From positions 1-46,923 of the forward strand of contig JANWZQ010000185.1 of the NCBI GenBank assembly GCA_025054835.1: a stretch of 46,923 nucleotides of DNA, read 5' to 3'. Source of the stretch: Chthonomonadaceae bacterium (GTDB taxonomy: Bacteria > Armatimonadota > Chthonomonadetes > Chthonomonadales > Chthonomonadaceae). Position numbers and translations under genes: made by a program. The notes beneath the pieces were generated by a model. It worked only from the letters and a program-made list of their open reading frames with translations, was not told the DNA's origin and ran no database searches. Positions 26,971-35,231 of this stretch are shown piece by piece; the first letter of the stretch is position 1; the number at the start of each line of letters is the position of its first letter.

Positions 26971-28176
26971 ATGAGTACTGCCTCCCCCCTGCCTGAGCAG
27001 GCAGGACATCTCGATGCTCTTGCAGAGCCCGAGATCGAGCTCTCTATTGTCATGCCCTGCTTGAACGAGGCCGAGACACTGGCGACCTGCATCGATAAGG
27101 CGATGCGCAGTCTGCATGATAACGGGATTGCGGGCGAGGTCATCGTGGCTGATAACGGCAGCACCGACGGTTCTCAGGAGATCGCACTGCGTCATGGGGC
27201 GCGTGTGGTACCGGTTGCCCGGAAAGGCTATGGCAGTGCACTCCTCGGTGGCATTGCGGCAGCGCGCGGCAAGTACATTATCATGGGCGACTCGGATGAC
27301 AGTTATGACTTCACCGATCTGATGCCCTTCGTCAACAAGTTGCGCGAGGGTTTTGATCTGGTGATGGGTAATCGTTTCCGCGGCGGGATCAAGCCGGGGG
27401 CAATGCCTCCGTTGCACCGTTATCTCGGGAATCCGGTACTTACCGGCATCGGGCGTCTGTTGTTCAAAAGCCCCTGCGGCGACTTTCACTGTGGCCTTCG
27501 CGGGTTCAATCGCGAGGCCATTCAGAAGCTGGATCTGCGCACCACGGGCATGGAATTTGCCAGTGAAATGGTGGTGAAAGCGACACTGCACGGGTTGAGG
27601 ATTACCGAGGTGCCGACAACGCTTTCCCCGGATGGGCGGAGTCGCCCCCCGCATCTGCGCAGCTGGCGTGATGGCTGGAGGCATCTGCGCTTCCTGTTGA
27701 TGTACAGTCCCCGCTGGCTATTCCTGTACCCGGGCTTTCTGTTGATGCTGGCAGGATTGCTGGTGTCCCTCTGGCTCCTGCCGGGTCCACGTGTTGTTGG
27801 CGGAGTTACTTTTGACGTCCACACCCTGCTGTTTGCGGCGATGGCTATCGTTGTGGGGTATCAGGCAGTCATCTTTGCCCTGTTTACCAAGGTCTTTGCC
27901 ATTAGCGAGGGGTTGTTGCCGGAGGATCCACGCCTGAACCGCTGGTGTTCCATCATTACCCTGGAAACCGGGCTGATTGCCGGTGCTCTGCTGATCCTCG
28001 GCGGCATCACCGGGGCATTGCTGGCAGTCAATCTGTGGGGGGCACAGTCCTTCGGTCCGCTGGACGTCTCCCGATCGCTCCGTCTGGTTATCCCCTCGGT
28101 CACCGCGATCACGCTGGGAGTTCAGACCCTGTTTTCCTCGTTCTTTCTGTCCATTCTGGGATTGCGTCGCCGATGA
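26971..28176 (+). CDS. GT2 polyprenyl-phosphate glycosyltransferase with C-terminal membrane domain
   Basis: This 401-residue protein has a GT-A domain: 'LSIVMPCLNEAETLATCIDKAM', 'GEVIVADNGSTDGSQEIA', 'RKGYGSALLGGIAAARGKYIIMGDSDDSYDFTDLMPFV', 'DLVMGNRFRGGIKPGAMPPLHRYLGNPVLT'. It is followed by four hydrophobic segments from about residue 250. This is the common DPMS-like family with a 'HRYLGNP' motif. AAGGGGG lies before ATG 26971. The gene ends in an ATGA overlap with the methyltransferase, so the two are coupled. It would supply a second lipid-linked sugar for the glycan block. Confidence 0.87.
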   Translation: MSTASPLPEQAGHLDALAEPEIELSIVMPCLNEAETLATCIDKAMRSLHDNGIAGEVIVADNGSTDGSQEIALRHGARVVPVARKGYGSALLGGIAAARGKYIIMGDSDDSYDFTDLMPFVNKLREGFDLVMGNRFRGGIKPGAMPPLHRYLGNPVLTGIGRLLFKSPCGDFHCGLRGFNREAIQKLDLRTTGMEFASEMVVKATLHGLRITEVPTTLSPDGRSRPPHLRSWRDGWRHLRFLLMYSPRWLFLYPGFLLMLAGLLVSLWLLPGPRVVGGVTFDVHTLLFAAMAIVVGYQAVIFALFTKVFAISEGLLPEDPRLNRWCSIITLETGLIAGALLILGGITGALLAVNLWGAQSFGPLDVSRSLRLVIPSVTAITLGVQTLFSSFFLSILGLRRR

Positions 28177-28892
28177 CCCGAGAAGCGCATTTCGATCGTT
28201 ATGCAGAGTCCTACGATGAGGCGCTGGCTCAGGGGCTCGCCATCTCCGGGGAGGACAAGCATTACTTTGCCCGGGGCCGCATAGCCTTTCTCGCCAATCA
28301 ACTGGCTGCAGCCGGGTTTCAGGCCCGGACTGTGCTGGACTATGGATGTGGCACCGGCACAGCGACACCGTATCTGCTGGAACATCTAGGCGCCCGGAAG
28401 GTCATCGGGGTGGATATCTCGCACCGGTCGATAGAAGTCGCCACCCGGGCTTACTCTTCCCTCCCGGCAGAGTTCCTGCCTCTGGAGGCGTTTCGCCCCT
28501 GCGAGCAGGCCGACCTGGTGTACTGTAACGGGGTGTTTCACCACATTCCACCGGCCGAGCGGGCAGATGCGATTCGCTGCATATGGCGGGCGTTGCGCCC
28601 GGGTGGTTACCTCGCCCTGTGGGAAAACAACCCATGGAACCCTGCTACCCGGTATGTGATGCGTCGCTGTCCTTTTGATGACGACGCGATCACACTGACC
28701 CCACCAGAGGCCAGACGTCTGGTGCAGCAGGGGAGATTTACCCTGATCAGCACGCGCTTTCTGTTTATCTTTCCGCGTGCCCTTGCGTTCCTGCGCTGGC
28801 TTGAGTCTCCGCTCGCGCGCCTGCCACTGGGGACACAGTACGAGATCCTGTGTCGGAAGGCGTGCGGGACCTCCGATGCCCCGATGAAATAG
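28173..28892 (+). CDS. class I SAM-dependent methyltransferase
   Basis: This 239-residue protein has the SAM-binding motif I 'VLDYGCGTGTATPYL' near 52 and 'VIGVDISHRSIEVATRAY'. Motif IV is 'ADLVYCNGVFHHIPPAERADAIRCIWRALRPGGYLALWENNPWNPATRYVMRRCPFD', which includes an unusual 'ENNPWNPATR' loop seen in sugar/lipid methyltransferases. It overlaps the GT2 stop by ATGA and ends the glycan operon before a convergent hairpin. Methylation of the glycan lipid or sugar is inferred from position. Confidence 0.85.
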   Translation: MTREAHFDRYAESYDEALAQGLAISGEDKHYFARGRIAFLANQLAAAGFQARTVLDYGCGTGTATPYLLEHLGARKVIGVDISHRSIEVATRAYSSLPAEFLPLEAFRPCEQADLVYCNGVFHHIPPAERADAIRCIWRALRPGGYLALWENNPWNPATRYVMRRCPFDDDAITLTPPEARRLVQQGRFTLISTRFLFIFPRALAFLRWLESPLARLPLGTQYEILCRKACGTSDAPMK

Positions 28893-28918
28893 GGCGAGAC
28901 CTGCGTACGGCCTCGCCC
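28892..28918. terminator. bidirectional hairpin between convergent genes
   Basis: GGGCGAG (28892-28898) pairs with CTCGCCC (28912-28918) around a 13-nt loop. It lies between the ends of the methyltransferase and the minus-strand PEP-CTERM gene. U-tracts are weak on both sides, so efficiency is uncertain. Confidence 0.5.
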
Positions 28919-28945
28919 CGCGTTACTGTGGACGGATCTGCAGAC

Positions 28946-30265
28946 TTATTTGCGGCGGCGGCGTGCCAGTAAGCCCCCTGCCACCACACCGCAGAGCCAC
29001 CATGCCCCCGTGCCTGGCTCCGGTACATCTCCTCCCGGAGGCGGTCCACTCGGAAATGCATCGAAGAAGTAGTAGAACGTCAGGGACAGGCTTGCTGATG
29101 GCGCTAAATCCGGAAGTACGGGCGATACCCAGAGCAGCGCGGCATTGCCTGCCAGCACGCTCAGGTTATCATTCACCAGATTCGTGAAGGCGGTATCGTT
29201 GACGAAGTCCAGAGTCGATCCCAGCAACAGGTCATCGGCCAGGGAATTCGGGTCGCCGGCCGGCTGGTACAGAAATGCGCTTGCCGTTCGGGTACCGTCC
29301 GGCAGCAGAGTCGATGCGCCAAGCCGGATGTAGTTGTTCCGGGTCACCTGATCCAGCGGCTGGGTCAGCAACGCAGGCTCACGCGTCTCCGGCGTGACCA
29401 GCAGGATGGAGCCCTCTGTCGAACCATCGGGAAAGACGCCGAAACCGAAGCCCCGGTCACCAACCAGTGAGTTGATGGCGAAAGCGCCGGGGTCCGCCTG
29501 CGTTCGGAAACGCTGGGTAGTTGCGCCAGAAGTGAACCCCTGATTGGGATCCGCTGCACGCACGTATTGCAGTCCGGAGAGTGTTTCGGTTCCGTTGTTG
29601 GTAAAGGTGATGGTGAACCGGGCCCGGTTGCCGGGCGTCCCCGCTTCCTGAAATGCCAGGTCCTGCGTGATCTGCAACTCTCCACTGTCGGTGGGATAGC
29701 TTAACACCGACGTTGCTCCCAGAGGCCCTGCAGGGCTATCGCCGAAGACACGAAAGCTGTTGACCACCAGATCGCTGGGTTGCAGGAAGGAGTTGCGCGG
29801 ACCACGCAGTCCCTGATTGCCCCGCAGCGCAAAGCCTTCGGCCACGCTGCCAGCTCCTGCGGTCAGATACTCGCTCTTCTGGCGCACGGACTCTCCGATG
29901 CTACCCGCGAGGGTGGAAGTCCGGCTGAACAATGCGCCATAGGTCGGGGGGCCGTCCACGGGCAGGATCCGGCCGTCGTCGGCGATATTGACACTGGAGG
30001 GGCGACCGGTCGCTGGATCCACAATCCCGGGGGGTTTGGCTCCCGGCAGTCCTCCGATAACCGGGTAGGGGGCGCCCAGATCCCCCCGATCGTTGAGGTA
30101 GAAAGCCAGCAGATCGCCGTTTAACAACGCATAATCGTGTCGTCTGTTTGCATCGCTTGGATAGCTGAAGAGACGGGCCTGTGCGTTCGCGACCGTACTG
30201 GAGCCGCTCAGCATGGTCAGGACAGCCAGTCCCGTCCAACGCCCAGCGCGTGCTTTCTGTTTCAT
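28946..30265 (-). CDS. PEP-CTERM sorting domain protein
   Basis: This 439-residue secreted protein has a signal peptide to about 28 (cut near ANA-QA). A long beta-rich extracellular region follows ('RARFTITFTNNGTETLSGLQYVRAADPNQGF'). The end carries a C-terminal sorting signal, 'VPEPGTGAWWLCGVVAGGLLARRRRK': PEP motif, hydrophobic helix and arginine tail. Such proteins are cut by an exosortase and usually attached to the cell surface or exopolysaccharide. No exosortase is in the window. AAGGAG lies six bases before ATG 30265. It is adjacent to, and converges on, the glycan-assembly genes, which may build the anchor polymer. Confidence 0.88.
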   Translation of the reverse strand: MKQKARAGRWTGLAVLTMLSGSSTVANAQARLFSYPSDANRRHDYALLNGDLLAFYLNDRGDLGAPYPVIGGLPGAKPPGIVDPATGRPSSVNIADDGRILPVDGPPTYGALFSRTSTLAGSIGESVRQKSEYLTAGAGSVAEGFALRGNQGLRGPRNSFLQPSDLVVNSFRVFGDSPAGPLGATSVLSYPTDSGELQITQDLAFQEAGTPGNRARFTITFTNNGTETLSGLQYVRAADPNQGFTSGATTQRFRTQADPGAFAINSLVGDRGFGFGVFPDGSTEGSILLVTPETREPALLTQPLDQVTRNNYIRLGASTLLPDGTRTASAFLYQPAGDPNSLADDLLLGSTLDFVNDTAFTNLVNDNLSVLAGNAALLWVSPVLPDLAPSASLSLTFYYFFDAFPSGPPPGGDVPEPGTGAWWLCGVVAGGLLARRRRK

Positions 30266-30410
30266 CCCAATCTCCTTGCGGGAACGCTTCCGGAGCTCGA
30301 GGCCGTCTTTCCGGGAGCGCTTCTTGCGGCAGGTAGTGCAAATATCATGCCATTGTTGCAGACGGCCCGGGCGAAATATCCCTTTCCGTGCTGGCAACGC
30401 CTTGCAGCAC

Positions 30411-31058
30411 CTAGCCGGTCATATCGTGCCACTCTTTTGCACGCAATGCCTGAAGATGTGCCAGATCTCGCTGACGCTGTTCCTCCTCGTCTGCTACTTC
30501 ATCCCCGGTCTCCAGCACGTCCTCCTGCTCAGACGCCACGATACGATGCGCCAGGATGCTCCCGAGTAATGCCATCACGCCGGTGATACAGAGTAGCAGC
30601 CCTTTCCACGAACCGTGCCACGCGTAGTTGATCACCCCGGTTCCTGTAAAGTAGAGCGCTGCCGCACCGAAGTAGCATCGGCGTGCCCAGACGGTTCCGG
30701 GCTGTACTGTCTCTCCAATAGCCGCGGCCGCGGCCAGAACCGCCACAAGTAGCAACCCTATCGGCCGCAACGCGTCCACAATCAGGTAGTCCAGACTCGG
30801 TGGCAGAGGAACACTCCGCGCCATCACCGCGTCCCGCACTGCCATGCAGGCCACTCCATAGCACAGGGTCACCGTCATCAGTGTGCGGATACGCGGGTGT
30901 AGCAGAGCAAGCAACACCACGAACACCACCAGCGGCAATGTCGCTTCGCGTCCTGCAACGAGACCGGTAAGCCAGGGCTCCAGAGCTACCGCACCGCCCG
31001 CCAGCAACAGTGGCACTCCCCACTGCCATAAGGGTACTGTACGATGTTGTGGACGCAT
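30411..31058 (-). CDS. hypothetical multi-pass membrane protein
   Basis: This 215-residue protein has no family I recognise. It has about five or six hydrophobic helices ('WGVPLLLAGGAVALEPWLTGLVAG', 'LPLVVFVVLLALLHP', 'LMTVTLCYGVACMAV', 'PIGLLLVAVLAAAAAIG', 'GLLLCITGVMALLGSILAH'). It ends in a highly charged cytoplasmic tail ('SEQEDVLETGDEVADEEEQRQRDLAHLQALRAKEW'). A strong promoter on its strand lies about 122 bp upstream. Confidence 0.6.
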   Translation of the reverse strand: MRPQHRTVPLWQWGVPLLLAGGAVALEPWLTGLVAGREATLPLVVFVVLLALLHPRIRTLMTVTLCYGVACMAVRDAVMARSVPLPPSLDYLIVDALRPIGLLLVAVLAAAAAIGETVQPGTVWARRCYFGAAALYFTGTGVINYAWHGSWKGLLLCITGVMALLGSILAHRIVASEQEDVLETGDEVADEEEQRQRDLAHLQALRAKEWHDMTG

Positions 31059-31179
31059 GGTCAGGATCGCTTTCGACGTCTTCGCCCTGCCCAGAATAAC
31101 GCCATCTGCGGCGGATTTTCCGTAGAGAGAAGTGACAGGAACGTTATCATCGTGTTCCGCTATGTGGACGGATGTACCG

Positions 31180-31209
31180 AGTATAGTGCAGGGTGTGAGG
31201 CCCTGTCAA
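31180..31209 (-). promoter_or_regulatory. sigma70 promoter for the membrane-protein gene
   Basis: On the minus strand, a perfect TTGACA (31204-31209) and TATACT (31180-31185) are spaced by 18 bp. They point at the gene starting at 31058, giving a 5' UTR of about 115 nt. This is one of the two best -35/-10 pairs in the window. Confidence 0.7.
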
Positions 31210-31270
31210 GTGTTTCGAGAGCGTGGCGTGCAGAACGCTGCGACTGTGTCGGGTTGGAAGTAGCCCGCGC

Positions 31271-31294
31271 AGCTTGTTCTCTTTTTCACAAGCT
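31271..31294. promoter_or_regulatory. candidate Rex operator
   Basis: AGCTTGT (31271-31277) and ACAAGCT (31288-31294) are perfect inverted arms 10 bp apart. Within them, TTGT...TTCACAA (31274-31291) matches the Rex consensus TTGTGAA-N4-TTCACAA at the outer TTGT and the whole right half, but not positions 5-8. It abuts the rex -35 box, the right place for autorepression. Rex releases DNA when NADH rises. Confidence 0.6.
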
Positions 31295-31295
31295 C

Positions 31296-31326
31296 TTGAC
31301 GCGCTCTCCAGAGCATGAGGTATACT
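31296..31326 (+). promoter_or_regulatory. rex operon promoter
   Basis: TTGACG (31296-31301) and TATACT (31321-31326) lie 58 bp upstream of the rex start. The spacer is 19 bp, longer than optimal. The Rex-like dyad overlaps the upstream edge, so a bound repressor would block sigma contact. Confidence 0.6.
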
Positions 31327-31383
31327 GCCGATGTTACTGTGCAGGGTCGGACCGGTCGCTTCCCGGCGCGTGTTGAGGAATAG

Positions 31384-32166
31384 GTGAGCACCTTGGCCCG
31401 TAGCAAGAATGGAAAGAACAAGACGGGTAAAGTTCCCGTGCCCACTCTGGAAAGATTGGCCACGTATTTGCGGTTTCTGGGAGATTGGGAACAGGCGAAC
31501 ATCGATACCATCTCCTCCGCAGAGGTAGAAAGGCAGACCGGGATCAATGCGGCACAGTTCCGCAAGGATCTCTCCTATCTAGGCGAATTCGGCAAGCCCG
31601 GGGTCGGCTACAATGTCCCGGATCTGCACAATCGCATTGCCAGCAAGCTCAAGATTGATCGAGAACAGCGGGTGATCCTGGTCGGTGCCGGCAATCTGGG
31701 ATCTGCACTGGTAGGCTATCCCGGACTGAATGAGTATCGCTTCAACATCGTTGCTGCTTTCGACAACAACCCGGGTAAGATCGGACGCCCTCTCTGGGAT
31801 CTGACCATCCAGGACGTACTGACCCTCAAGGAAGTCAACCAGCGCCTGCGCGCCCGGATCGCCATTCTGGCTGTGCCGGCTACTGCGGCACAACAGGTGG
31901 CAGATCTCATGGTCGATGCCGGTATCCGCGCTATTCTCAACTTTGCACCTGTCCTTCTGCGTGTCCCCGACCATGTGTTCGTGCGCAATGTCTCTTTTGT
32001 TCAGGAGCTCGCTGTGCTCTCTTACCACCTGTCGGGCGAAGAGACCGAACTGTCGGCAGACACGAGTGGTCCTGCAGCCGCCAATGGATCTCTGCCTGAC
32101 GGTGTTGTGGCACCGTTACCTGCGTCCCATGCACCTTCCCATGAGCTCCGCAAGCATCGCGCGTAG
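31384..32166 (+). CDS. rex: redox-sensing transcriptional repressor Rex
   Basis: Rex senses the NADH/NAD+ ratio and represses respiratory and fermentative genes. The 260-residue protein has an N-terminal winged helix (about 20-85: 'PTLERLATYLRFLGDWEQANIDTISSAEVERQTGINAAQFRKDLSYLGEFGKPGVGYNV'). A Rossmann domain follows, starting 'RVILVGAGNLGSALVGYPGL', then 'FDNNPGKIG' and 'AILAVPATAAQQVADLMVDAGIRAILNFAPVLL'. The last ~40 residues form a proline/alanine-rich extension beyond the usual ~210 residues. The GTG start follows GAGGA. Three tetrapyrrole or cytochrome genes follow on the same strand. Confidence 0.95.
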   Translation: MSTLARSKNGKNKTGKVPVPTLERLATYLRFLGDWEQANIDTISSAEVERQTGINAAQFRKDLSYLGEFGKPGVGYNVPDLHNRIASKLKIDREQRVILVGAGNLGSALVGYPGLNEYRFNIVAAFDNNPGKIGRPLWDLTIQDVLTLKEVNQRLRARIAILAVPATAAQQVADLMVDAGIRAILNFAPVLLRVPDHVFVRNVSFVQELAVLSYHLSGEETELSADTSGPAAANGSLPDGVVAPLPASHAPSHELRKHRA

Positions 32167-32217
32167 ATCCAAACAGTACCGAGCCCGGGGAACATCCTGT
32201 GCCCGTTAGCAGATCAT

Positions 32218-32868
32218 ATGGCACGCTACTACCCCATTCTGCTCACGCTGCATACGAAGCGCGCTCTGGTCGTCGGGGGGGGACCGGTAGGCGAGCGTAA
32301 GGTGCACGGTCTTCTGGACGCCGGTGGCATCGTGCGTGCCGTCAGCCTGACGTGGACGGAGGGTCTTCAGGATCTGGCACAGAGCGGCAGGATCGAGGCG
32401 ATCACTGCCCCTTACTGCGCAGAACATCTGCGCGGGATCGCTCTGGCATTTGCGGCCACTGATGATCGAGCAGTCAACGCACAGGTTGCTGCGGACGCCA
32501 GAAGCCTCGGAATTCCCGTTAATGTTGCCGACTCCCCGGAAGAGAGCGATTTCATTACTCCTTCGGTACTGCGCCGGGGAGATCTGTGTATCAGTATCTC
32601 CACAGGAGGCAATCATCCCCTGCTGGCTGCCCGGATCCGCGACGAGCTGGAAGCACGTTTCGGACCGGAGTACGCCGAGTATATAGAACTTCTTGGTAAG
32701 ATGCGAGAATATACCCTGCAGGAAATCGCATTGCCAGAGCGCCGGAGGCAGGCAATGGCGTCATTGCTTCTGCATGAGACCGAACTGCGCGCTCTCTTAC
32801 GCGAGGGCAGGCTGGAAGATGCGTACCGTCGCGCTCAGACCCTGATCCTTGCCGCACTTTCTGAGTGA
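32218..32868 (+). CDS. precorrin-2 dehydrogenase / sirohydrochlorin ferrochelatase-like (Met8/CysG-N)
   Basis: This 216-residue NAD-dependent enzyme oxidises precorrin-2 to sirohydrochlorin, a step to sirohaem. It has the Rossmann 'KRALVVGGGPVGERKVHGLLDAGGIVRAVS' (residues 14-43) and 'GIALAFAATDDRAVNAQVAADARSLGIPVNVADSPEESDFITPSVLRRGDLCISISTGGNHPLLAARIRDELEARFGPEY', diagnostic for the family. The helical C-terminal dimerisation part follows. The uroporphyrinogen methyltransferase part of CysG is missing. Position between rex and hemA is common in Gram-positive-like operons. Confidence 0.9.
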   Translation: MARYYPILLTLHTKRALVVGGGPVGERKVHGLLDAGGIVRAVSLTWTEGLQDLAQSGRIEAITAPYCAEHLRGIALAFAATDDRAVNAQVAADARSLGIPVNVADSPEESDFITPSVLRRGDLCISISTGGNHPLLAARIRDELEARFGPEYAEYIELLGKMREYTLQEIALPERRRQAMASLLLHETELRALLREGRLEDAYRRAQTLILAALSE

Positions 32869-32886
32869 GTCACGGGAAAACGCGCC

Positions 32887-34287
32887 GTGTATCTGGCATT
32901 GTTTGGAGTCAGTCATCATCAGGCCCCGATTGAGGTGCGGGAGCGGCTGAGCTTTCCAGAGCGGTACCTTCCAGAGGCGCTCAGGGCTCTGGCCGATGTT
33001 TCTGATGTGCGCGAGGGTGTTATTCTTTCTACCTGCAATCGCACAGAAGTGTACGCTGTGGTGGAAACGCAGGTCAGGGAAGCGGCCTGCGGACTTCTGC
33101 AGGAGTATCTGGCTCGTTTCCATCAGATCGCAGTCGCACAGTTCGCCCCCTACGGGTACTGCAAGCTGGAACAGGAAGTGGTGTACCACCTGCTGCGTGT
33201 GGCCGCAGGCCTGGACTCGCTGGTGCTCGGTGAGACGCAGATCCTCGGACAGGTGCGCAGGGCCTTCCGGATCACTCAGGAAAGTGGCACCGTTGGCAGC
33301 GTGCTCACTACCCTGTTGCAGTGGGCTCTCCTGACCGGGAAGCGTGTGCAGACAGAGACGGGACTGGGGCGGGGCGCCTTCTCGATCGGACACGCTGCTG
33401 TGGATCTTGCCCGCAGCATCTTTGATGATTTGAGTCAGGCCACGGTTCTGGTCATTGGCGCGGGCAAGATGAGCGAGCTCACGGCCCGTCATCTGATGGA
33501 CAACGGGGTTCGGATTGTGCTGGTGGCCAACCGAACCTACGAGAAAGCGATGGAACTGGCGCGCCGCTTCCAGGGTAGAGCGGTTCGCTATGACACTCTC
33601 GCCGAGGAGCTGGTCACCGCGGACATCGTTTTATCCTCCACGGCGGCACCCCACCCTGTGCTCCGTCGTGAGACTGTTCAGGCTGCGCTCCGGAAGCGGA
33701 AAGGGCGTCCTCTGTTCCTGATCGACATTGCGGTACCACGCGACATTGAGCCCTCTGTAGGGGAGCTGGATAATGTCTTTCTGTACAACATCGACGATCT
33801 GCAGGCAGTCGTCCTGGAAGCAGCCAGAGGTCGGATGGCAGAGATCGCGCGTGCCGAAGCGATCGTAGCAGAGGAAGCGGCACGTTTTCTGGCCTGGTAC
33901 CGCAGTCGCGCAGTTGCACCGGTCATTGCCCAGATGCGCGCCCGCCTGGAGCAGATCCGCCAGGGGGATTTACAGATCCTGCGCACGCGCCTGTCCCACC
34001 TGTCTGAGGCCGATTGGGCCGCTGTGGAGGCCGCAACTCGCGCTATGATGAACCGGATTTCACGGACTGCCATCCGGCGGCTCAAGCAGGAAACAGAAGC
34101 GTGTGCTGCCAGCGCCCCTGTGCCCCAGTATGATCTGAGCACTGCGGCCCGAGAGCTCTTCGGCCTGCAGACAGAGGCCACGGCTGCGGATACTGTATCG
34201 GCTCCAACGGATGGAACTCCCGCCGCCGATGTGGTCGGTCTGGATCCCTTTCCAGAAGAAAATTCGGCGATCGAGGTGAAGCTATGA
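32887..34287 (+). CDS. hemA: glutamyl-tRNA reductase HemA
   Basis: HemA reduces glutamyl-tRNA(Glu) to glutamate-1-semialdehyde, the first committed step of C5 tetrapyrrole synthesis. The 466-residue protein has the catalytic cysteine in 'STCNRTEVY' (C50), 'GLDSLVLGETQILGQVRRAF', the NADPH-binding 'ATVLVIGAGKMSELTARHLMDNGV' and the C-terminal dimerisation helix ('RFLAWYRSRAVAPVIAQMRARLEQIRQ'). The GTG start lies 18 bp after the sirohaem gene. The stop overlaps the next gene by ATGA. The presence of rex upstream suggests haem supply is matched to redox state. Confidence 0.95.
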   Translation: MYLALFGVSHHQAPIEVRERLSFPERYLPEALRALADVSDVREGVILSTCNRTEVYAVVETQVREAACGLLQEYLARFHQIAVAQFAPYGYCKLEQEVVYHLLRVAAGLDSLVLGETQILGQVRRAFRITQESGTVGSVLTTLLQWALLTGKRVQTETGLGRGAFSIGHAAVDLARSIFDDLSQATVLVIGAGKMSELTARHLMDNGVRIVLVANRTYEKAMELARRFQGRAVRYDTLAEELVTADIVLSSTAAPHPVLRRETVQAALRKRKGRPLFLIDIAVPRDIEPSVGELDNVFLYNIDDLQAVVLEAARGRMAEIARAEAIVAEEAARFLAWYRSRAVAPVIAQMRARLEQIRQGDLQILRTRLSHLSEADWAAVEAATRAMMNRISRTAIRRLKQETEACAASAPVPQYDLSTAARELFGLQTEATAADTVSAPTDGTPAADVVGLDPFPEENSAIEVKL

Positions 34288-35135
34288 GCTCGGTCGCGCT
34301 CGCTGCTGTGGCCTTGATACTCTACCTGATCGCCGCAGTGTGTTACGGTGCCGCGCTTTTTCTGCGTACACCCGCAGCGCTCCCCCTGTCCCCCGGCCCG
34401 CCGGCCTATCTTCCCCGGATCGGACGGTCGCTGTTGTGGATCGGGATTGTGGTACAGCTGGCTTCTATTGGCTCCTGGTGCGTTACCGAGCGTGTCACGC
34501 CTTTTGCAAGTGAGTACGGCACGCGTGTGGTAGCAGCCTGGGCGATTGCTATGGCATTCGCGTTCATGGATCGCCGCGATCGATGGCCCGCTCTGGGTGT
34601 GACCGCACTGACCATGACCAGTATCACTCTCTTCACGGCCTTTCTGCATGCCAATAGCCCGATCGCCGGCGCCGAAATCCTTGCCAATCGCATGGTCAGT
34701 GCACATGTGATTGCGATTCTGGCCAGTTTTGCTCTCTGCTTTCTTGCTTCTGGCTGTGCGGTTCTGTACCTCATCCAGCATCATCAACTCAAGTCTCACG
34801 CTGGTGGGCGGCTCTTCCGCATGCTGCCTCCACTGGCAACGCTGGATTCGCTCGCTTACCACGCCGTCGCCTACGCACTCCCCCTGCTGACTCTGGGGCT
34901 GGTGCTGGGGATCGCACAGGCTCTGGAAGAGCCTGCAGGCAAGCCTGTCGCAGCCTGGTTGACTGACCCCCACACGCTCACAGCGTTCGGCGCCTGGTTT
35001 TGCTATCTCGCCTACCTGACGGCGCGTCTGCTCATCGGGTGGCGTGGAGTGCGTTTGCAGTATCTGTTGCTGGTTGCTCTGCTGGTCACTCTGGCACTCT
35101 ACACTGTGCCGACCTCCACGCACCGTTTCATCTGA
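34284..35135 (+). CDS. CcsA/HemX-like cytochrome c assembly family membrane protein
   Basis: This 283-residue protein has about eight transmembrane helices in the pattern of the cytochrome c assembly (CcsA) family. The conserved stretches are 'ISAHVIAIL'-like 'MVSAHVIAILASFALCFLASGCAVLYLIQHHQLKS', 'LDSLAYHAVAYALPLLTLGLVLGIAQA' and the final 'YLAYLTARLLIGWRGVRLQYLLLVALLV'. Histidines in the helices may bind haem. Next to hemA this family is often called HemX, a regulator of HemA level. The ATGA overlap with hemA supports that role. No WWD loop is obvious, favouring HemX over true CcsA. Confidence 0.8.
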   Translation: MSSVALAAVALILYLIAAVCYGAALFLRTPAALPLSPGPPAYLPRIGRSLLWIGIVVQLASIGSWCVTERVTPFASEYGTRVVAAWAIAMAFAFMDRRDRWPALGVTALTMTSITLFTAFLHANSPIAGAEILANRMVSAHVIAILASFALCFLASGCAVLYLIQHHQLKSHAGGRLFRMLPPLATLDSLAYHAVAYALPLLTLGLVLGIAQALEEPAGKPVAAWLTDPHTLTAFGAWFCYLAYLTARLLIGWRGVRLQYLLLVALLVTLALYTVPTSTHRFI

Positions 35136-35190
35136 GGCGCCAGAGATCGTTCTCGATGGGAGCATGAAACGGGCTTACCGGACCGGAAAC

Positions 35191-35210
35191 TTGTCTGGAC
35201 AACGTTTGTC
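35191..35210. promoter_or_regulatory. candidate MarR operator with three alternating half-sites
   Basis: TTGTC (35191-35195), GACAA (35198-35202) and TTGTC (35206-35210) form two overlapping inverted repeats. They cover the -35 box and most of the spacer of the marR promoter. Such a site just upstream of a MarR gene is expected for autorepression. Confidence 0.6.
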
Positions 35211-35224
35211 AGAACGTGTATAAT
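35196..35224 (+). promoter_or_regulatory. marR promoter with perfect TATAAT
   Basis: TGGACA (35196-35201) and TATAAT (35219-35224) are spaced by exactly 17 bp. A start near 35231 is predicted. The -10 box overlaps an in-frame ATG at 35223, which can therefore not be the translation start. Confidence 0.7.
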
Positions 35225-35231
35225 GGCATGT

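Noticed and set aside
35223-35225. ATG at 35223 as marR start
   Set aside because: It overlaps the perfect TATAAT (35219-35224), so it lies upstream of the predicted transcript start.
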